Part shown: positions 61,126 through 64,000 of the stretch, in pieces | Layout: each line of letters opens with the position of its first letter | Numbering within the stretch: the stretch's first letter is position 1 | Origin: Paraburkholderia sp. SG-MS1 | GTDB taxonomy: Bacteria > Pseudomonadota > Gammaproteobacteria > Burkholderiales > Burkholderiaceae | Assembly: GCF_012275575.1 (NCBI RefSeq) | Contig: NZ_NPIH01000229.1 | Span: 23,055 to 87,054 of the forward strand | Direction of reading: 5' to 3' | Length of the DNA: 64,000 nt | Made by a program: the position numbers and the translations under genes | Notes under the pieces: model-generated | Databases searched by the model: none | Seen by the model: the letters and a program-made list of their open reading frames with translations, nothing else | Told to the model about the DNA's origin: nothing

Positions 61126-62136
61126 ATGAGCAATACGATTGCCGACCAGACACCGCCGCCGGCGATTCTGTTCGTTGATGACGAAGCCACCGCGCTCAAA
61201 TACTTCGAGCGCGCCATCGGCGCGATCGCGCCGGTGGTGACGGGCGCCTCCGTGGAGGACGGCAAGGCAATGCTGGATGCCCACGCCGGCAGTCTGGCCG
61301 TGCTGGTGTCCGACCAGCGCATGCCCGGCGAATATGGCAACGAACTTCTGCGCTATGCGCGCGAGCGCTATCCGCACATCGTCCGGATCCTGACGACGGC
61401 CTATTCGGAGCTGGACCAGACCGTCGAGGCCGTCAATCAAGGCCAGATTCATCGCTATATCAAGAAGCCGTGGGACATCACCGCGCTGCGCATGGAGATG
61501 AAGCAGGCGCTCGAGCTGTCGGGACTGCGCAAGGAGCGCGACCAACTCGTACGCGAGAAGCTGGGGGTGCTGCAAACGCAGACCGTGGCCACCCGCATCG
61601 GCATAGTACACACGCTATGCGCCAGCCTCATCGGCCCGGGCCGCTTTCAGCCGGTGGAAACCTACCTGGCCGGCACCGAGCTAGCCGGTACGCGCAATGT
61701 GGAGCCGGACTGGCAGCGTATGGACTACGCCGACCTGGTGCGTGCCGAGAGCGAATGCAGCGGCAGCTTCGGCCACGCGGTCAGCACACGCCTCTCGGAG
61801 TTGCGTACGCAGAATGCCGGCCGCAGTGCTGTTGATGCGGTGCAGGTCTTCGTCGAAGTGCTCGGTGCCACGGTACGCGGCGGCGGCGATGCGTTGATCT
61901 GGACTTCGCCCACCACGCTCAACGAGTTCCTTACCCGGCCGGTGGGTCAGGCCGTATCGGCCGAGCACGCTGCCTGGCTGGCCTGCCTGCTGTGGCTGGA
62001 AGAAGCCGGCGGCGCGCTGCGGTTTGTGCGTGAAGGTGACACCATCGTCTGCCGGGTCGGCACACGCGCAGCCAGTTTTGCGGCCGACCGCCTGGCGGTC
62101 TGGATCGAGCGGTTCTCGGAGCGGGCGTTCGGCTAG
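61126..62136 (+). CDS. phcQ: PhcQ-like response regulator
   Basis: The 336-residue protein has an N-terminal receiver (ILFVDDEATALKYFERAIG, Asp63 in LVSDQRMPGEYGNEL, YIKKPWDITALRMEMKQA) and a C-terminal 200-residue domain I cannot assign, which resembles an inactive histidine kinase region in size. Ralstonia PhcQ has the same length and plan. The AGGAG site at 61118 gives a strong start. PhcQ works with PhcR to adjust PhcA activity in Ralstonia; no phcA-like gene is in this window. Confidence 0.65.
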   Translation: MSNTIADQTPPPAILFVDDEATALKYFERAIGAIAPVVTGASVEDGKAMLDAHAGSLAVLVSDQRMPGEYGNELLRYARERYPHIVRILTTAYSELDQTVEAVNQGQIHRYIKKPWDITALRMEMKQALELSGLRKERDQLVREKLGVLQTQTVATRIGIVHTLCASLIGPGRFQPVETYLAGTELAGTRNVEPDWQRMDYADLVRAESECSGSFGHAVSTRLSELRTQNAGRSAVDAVQVFVEVLGATVRGGGDALIWTSPTTLNEFLTRPVGQAVSAEHAAWLACLLWLEEAGGALRFVREGDTIVCRVGTRAASFAADRLAVWIERFSERAFG

Positions 62137-62293
62137 GTGAAGCAGACGATCCGTGCTCAAAGCGGGCGCAACGGGCGCGGGCGGCTGGTCAGGCCGCAGG
62201 GCGCATAACCGCTGTACCGTGGAGAAAAGACGTCGCGCCAGCCGAGGGTCGAACGGCCGGGCGGGGCAAAAACACGGCTCCTGTTACAGGCCT

Positions 62294-62318
62294 ACTGGCG
62301 GCGTCGAACGCCGCCAGT
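62294..62318. terminator. Hairpin downstream of the Phc-like operon
   Basis: A perfect 11-bp stem (arms 62294-62304 and 62308-62318, loop CGA) lies about 160 bases past the phcQ-like stop. There is no T run, so termination is uncertain. Confidence 0.45.
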
Positions 62319-62380
62319 GCCTCGCATGCAAACACGACAGATAAACGACGCCGTGAAACACGGCACGCAAACCAGCCGCG

Positions 62381-62432
62381 CCGCTCAAGCAAGCCGCTCA
62401 AGCAAGCCGCTCAAGCAAGCCGCTCAAGCAAG
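62381..62432. repeat. Tandem repeat, four copies of a 13-bp unit
   Basis: Four exact head-to-tail copies of CCGCTCAAGCAAG run from 62381 to 62432, ending five bases before the stop of the binding-protein gene. A fifth degenerate partial copy follows. Such short repeats often vary between strains. Confidence 0.9.
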
Positions 62433-62436
62433 CCGT

Positions 62437-63645
62437 TCACTCAGCAGGCCGCAACTTCTTGACCTCGGCGTCCGACGGCTGCACGCTCGCACCGTCGATA
62501 TAACGGTACGACGTCATCAGCCCCTTGCCGTCCTTCACCCCCGTCACCCCGACATACGCGCCCATGGTCGACTGATTGTCCTGCGCGCGATAGCTGATCG
62601 GCCCGAACGGCGTCTGCACATTGAGACCCTTGAACGCGGCGGCGAGCTTGTCGGAATCGACCGAGCCCGCTTTCTTGATGCCCTCGGCAATCGACATCAG
62701 CGCCGAGTAACCCACCACCGAGCCGAGCCGCGGATAGTCGTGATATTTGGCCTTATACGCGTCGACGAACTTCTTGTTCGCCGCCGTATCGATCGAATAC
62801 CACGGGTACCCCGTGACGATCCATCCGGTCGGCGCTTCCGCGCCCAGCGGATCGAGGTAGTCCGGCTCGCCCGTCAGCAGCGACACCACGCTGCGGTCCT
62901 TGAAGAGCCCGCGCGTATTGCCCTCCCGTACGAACTTGCCGAGGTCCGCGCCGAACAGCACGTTGAAGATTGCATCCGGCTTCGCATCGGCGATCGCCTG
63001 GGTGACGGCGCCCGCGTCGACGTTGCCGAGCGGCGTTGCCTGTTCGGCGACGAACTGCACGTCGGGCTGCGCGGCGCTCAGCAGCTTCTTGAACGTCGCC
63101 ACCGCCGATTGCCCGTACTCATAGTTCGGATAGACCAGCGCCCAGCGCTTCTTCTTCAGTTTGGCCGCTTCCGGCACCAGCATCGCGACCTGCATGTACG
63201 TGGAAGGACGCAGACGGTATGTGTATTTGTTGCCATCGGCCCAGACGATCTTGTCGGTCAACGGCTCGGCGGCGAGGAAGAAAATCTTCTTCTGCTTCGC
63301 GAAGTCGGTCAATGCGAGGCCGGTGTTCGACAGGAAACCGCCGAACAGCAGTTGCACCTGCTCTCGCGCGATCAACTCCTGCGCGACGCGGATCGTGTCG
63401 CCGGGATTGCCGTTGTCGTCGCGCGACACGACTTCGAGCTGCTTGCCGAGCACGCCGCCCGCCGCGTTCACCTGCTCGAGCGCGAGATTCCAGCCGTTCT
63501 TGTAAGGCCCGAGAAAGGCGGGCTGCGCCTTGTAGCTGTTGATCTCGCCGATCTTGATGGTCTGTTGTGCGCTCGCGCCCAACGCGGCAAGCGAGCACAC
63601 CGTCGAGACCGTAAGGCGAGAGATCCATCCTGCGCGCGTGGTCAT
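62437..63645 (-). CDS. Branched-chain-amino-acid-type ABC substrate-binding protein
   Basis: The 402-residue protein has a signal peptide (cleavage near LGASAQ) and the family 6 solute-binding fold: IKIGEINSYKAQPAFLGPYK, GVLGKQLEVVSRDDNGNPGD and VWADGNKYTYRLRPSTYMQV. It probably captures a small acid, amide or aromatic compound for a high-affinity importer whose permeases lie outside the window. The ATG at 63645 has GGAG at a good distance. A tandem repeat follows its stop. The next gene, a cytochrome c, is on the same strand, so a shared operon with a dehydrogenase is likely. Confidence 0.88.
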   Translation of the reverse strand: MTTRAGWISRLTVSTVCSLAALGASAQQTIKIGEINSYKAQPAFLGPYKNGWNLALEQVNAAGGVLGKQLEVVSRDDNGNPGDTIRVAQELIAREQVQLLFGGFLSNTGLALTDFAKQKKIFFLAAEPLTDKIVWADGNKYTYRLRPSTYMQVAMLVPEAAKLKKKRWALVYPNYEYGQSAVATFKKLLSAAQPDVQFVAEQATPLGNVDAGAVTQAIADAKPDAIFNVLFGADLGKFVREGNTRGLFKDRSVVSLLTGEPDYLDPLGAEAPTGWIVTGYPWYSIDTAANKKFVDAYKAKYHDYPRLGSVVGYSALMSIAEGIKKAGSVDSDKLAAAFKGLNVQTPFGPISYRAQDNQSTMGAYVGVTGVKDGKGLMTSYRYIDGASVQPSDAEVKKLRPAE

Positions 63646-63718
63646 GCGTTTCTCCGTTATCAATGGGATTGCGTGAATGCTGTTTGTCAGGCGTCCCGGC
63701 GTCCGGGCAGCCCGTGTG

Positions 63719-64000
63719 TCAATTTGCCTGTGACGTCGCGCGAATGCGGGCCACGCTCGCCGCGACGTCCTGCCATGCCGGCTTGCCGCCCGCGAACTGC
63801 CGACGCAGATACGACACGAGTTCGGCGACCTGGGCGTCGTTGAAACTGTCGCGGTAAGCCGGCATCGTACCGAGTTCGGGCCGTGCAGGCGAGCCGATGC
63901 CGTCGAGGATCACGCGAATCAGATTGTCCGGGCTCGCGCTGTGCAGATTCGTGTTGAGCGCGAGCGACGGATGCGCGCCGAACAGTTGCGGCCCGCTGCC
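63719..64000 (-). CDS. c-type cytochrome subunit of a dehydrogenase (5' end outside window)
   Basis: The frame is open to the window edge, so only the last 93 residues are seen. They resemble the third haem domain of alcohol/aldehyde dehydrogenase cytochrome c subunits: LFGAHPSLALNTNLHSASPD, then the axial methionine in ELGTMPAYRDSFNDAQVAEL and VSYLRRQFAGGKPAW. The haem-binding CxxCH motif lies beyond the window. It passes electrons from a periplasmic dehydrogenase to the respiratory chain. The stop is 74 bases upstream of the binding-protein start on the same strand. Confidence 0.78.
   Translation of the reverse strand, partial: GSGPQLFGAHPSLALNTNLHSASPDNLIRVILDGIGSPARPELGTMPAYRDSFNDAQVAELVSYLRRQFAGGKPAWQDVAASVARIRATSQAN

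Larger units (their letters stand above)
62137..62436. other. Intergenic region with hairpin and tandem repeats
   Basis: The 300 bases between the Phc-like operon and the convergent binding-protein gene contain a perfect hairpin and a 4 x 13 bp repeat. No gene is supported. Confidence 0.5.

Noticed and set aside
62317..63843. Long plus-strand frame opposite the binding protein
   Set aside because: Antisense of a gene with a clear signal peptide and fold; passes through the tandem repeat.
1..64000. tRNA, rRNA, CRISPR array, IS element or prophage
   Set aside because: None could be recognised on either strand; no repeat-spacer pattern, transposase or integrase motif was seen.

Overview
The window is a high-GC, gene-dense bacterial chromosome segment. 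Protein content (phasin, DUF3141/pta/ackA/fabI cluster, DUF3443/DUF2844 pair, EmrAB-OprM-type efflux with tandem MarR genes, Phc-type signalling genes) points to Burkholderiales, most likely Paraburkholderia or a close relative. No rRNA, tRNA, CRISPR array, prophage or insertion sequence was seen. All gene calls come from reading translations and motifs; no database search was possible.

Layout. 1-6500: one plus-strand operon with a polyamine/opine-type ABC importer (ATPase cut by the window edge, two permeases, binding protein) wrapped around a three-subunit FAD/[2Fe-2S] amine or imino-acid oxidase of the opine oxidase/HcnABC/D-hydroxyproline dehydrogenase type. 6595-10991: small membrane protein, ketopantoate-reductase-like enzyme, nucleoside hydrolase plus cytidine deaminase, and a thiolase. 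11076-16213: outer-membrane factor, MFS pump and HlyD adaptor with two paralogous MarR regulators; an identical 12-bp element sits before the adaptor gene and before each regulator. 16461-20478: IclR regulator, polar amino-acid ABC importer and a formimidoylglutamase-like hydrolase.

20615-29082: transglutaminase, circularly permuted ATP-grasp/alpha-E fusion, large transglutaminase-DUF2126 protein and, divergently, a zinc-ribbon metallopeptidase-like protein; a recurrent but functionally unproven peptide-ligase set. 29076-30826: DUF3443/DUF2844 exported pair; the DUF3443 protein shows what read as pepsin-type aspartic protease motifs. 31383-37000: phasin, exported and lipoprotein genes, a reductase, an Old-Yellow-Enzyme with a divergent ArsR regulator and a clear operator palindrome, and an orphan receiver protein. 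37492-43390: two small unknown genes, a frameshifted remnant, an AtuA-like/CitMHS locus with divergent LysR, and a small membrane protein.

44123-49399: DUF3141 (PHA-synthase-like hydrolase), phosphotransacetylase, acetate kinase and a second FabI-type reductase, resembling the low-oxygen-activated locus known in Burkholderia. 49684-56841: AraC pseudogene, diguanylate cyclase, small lipoprotein, LysE exporter, a MocR regulator divergent from an omega-aminotransferase with repeated operator motifs, and a histone H1-like protein. 57753-62136: a Phc-like quorum-sensing operon (PhcB methyltransferase, PhcS kinase, receiver-only PhcR-like protein, PhcQ-like regulator). 62437-64000: a branched-chain-type binding protein followed by a 4 x 13 bp tandem repeat, and the end of a cytochrome c gene.

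The most interesting items are the Phc-like operon with its shortened PhcR, the pepsin-like reading of DUF3443, the ATP-grasp/transglutaminase set, and several operator repeats that tie regulators to neighbouring genes.
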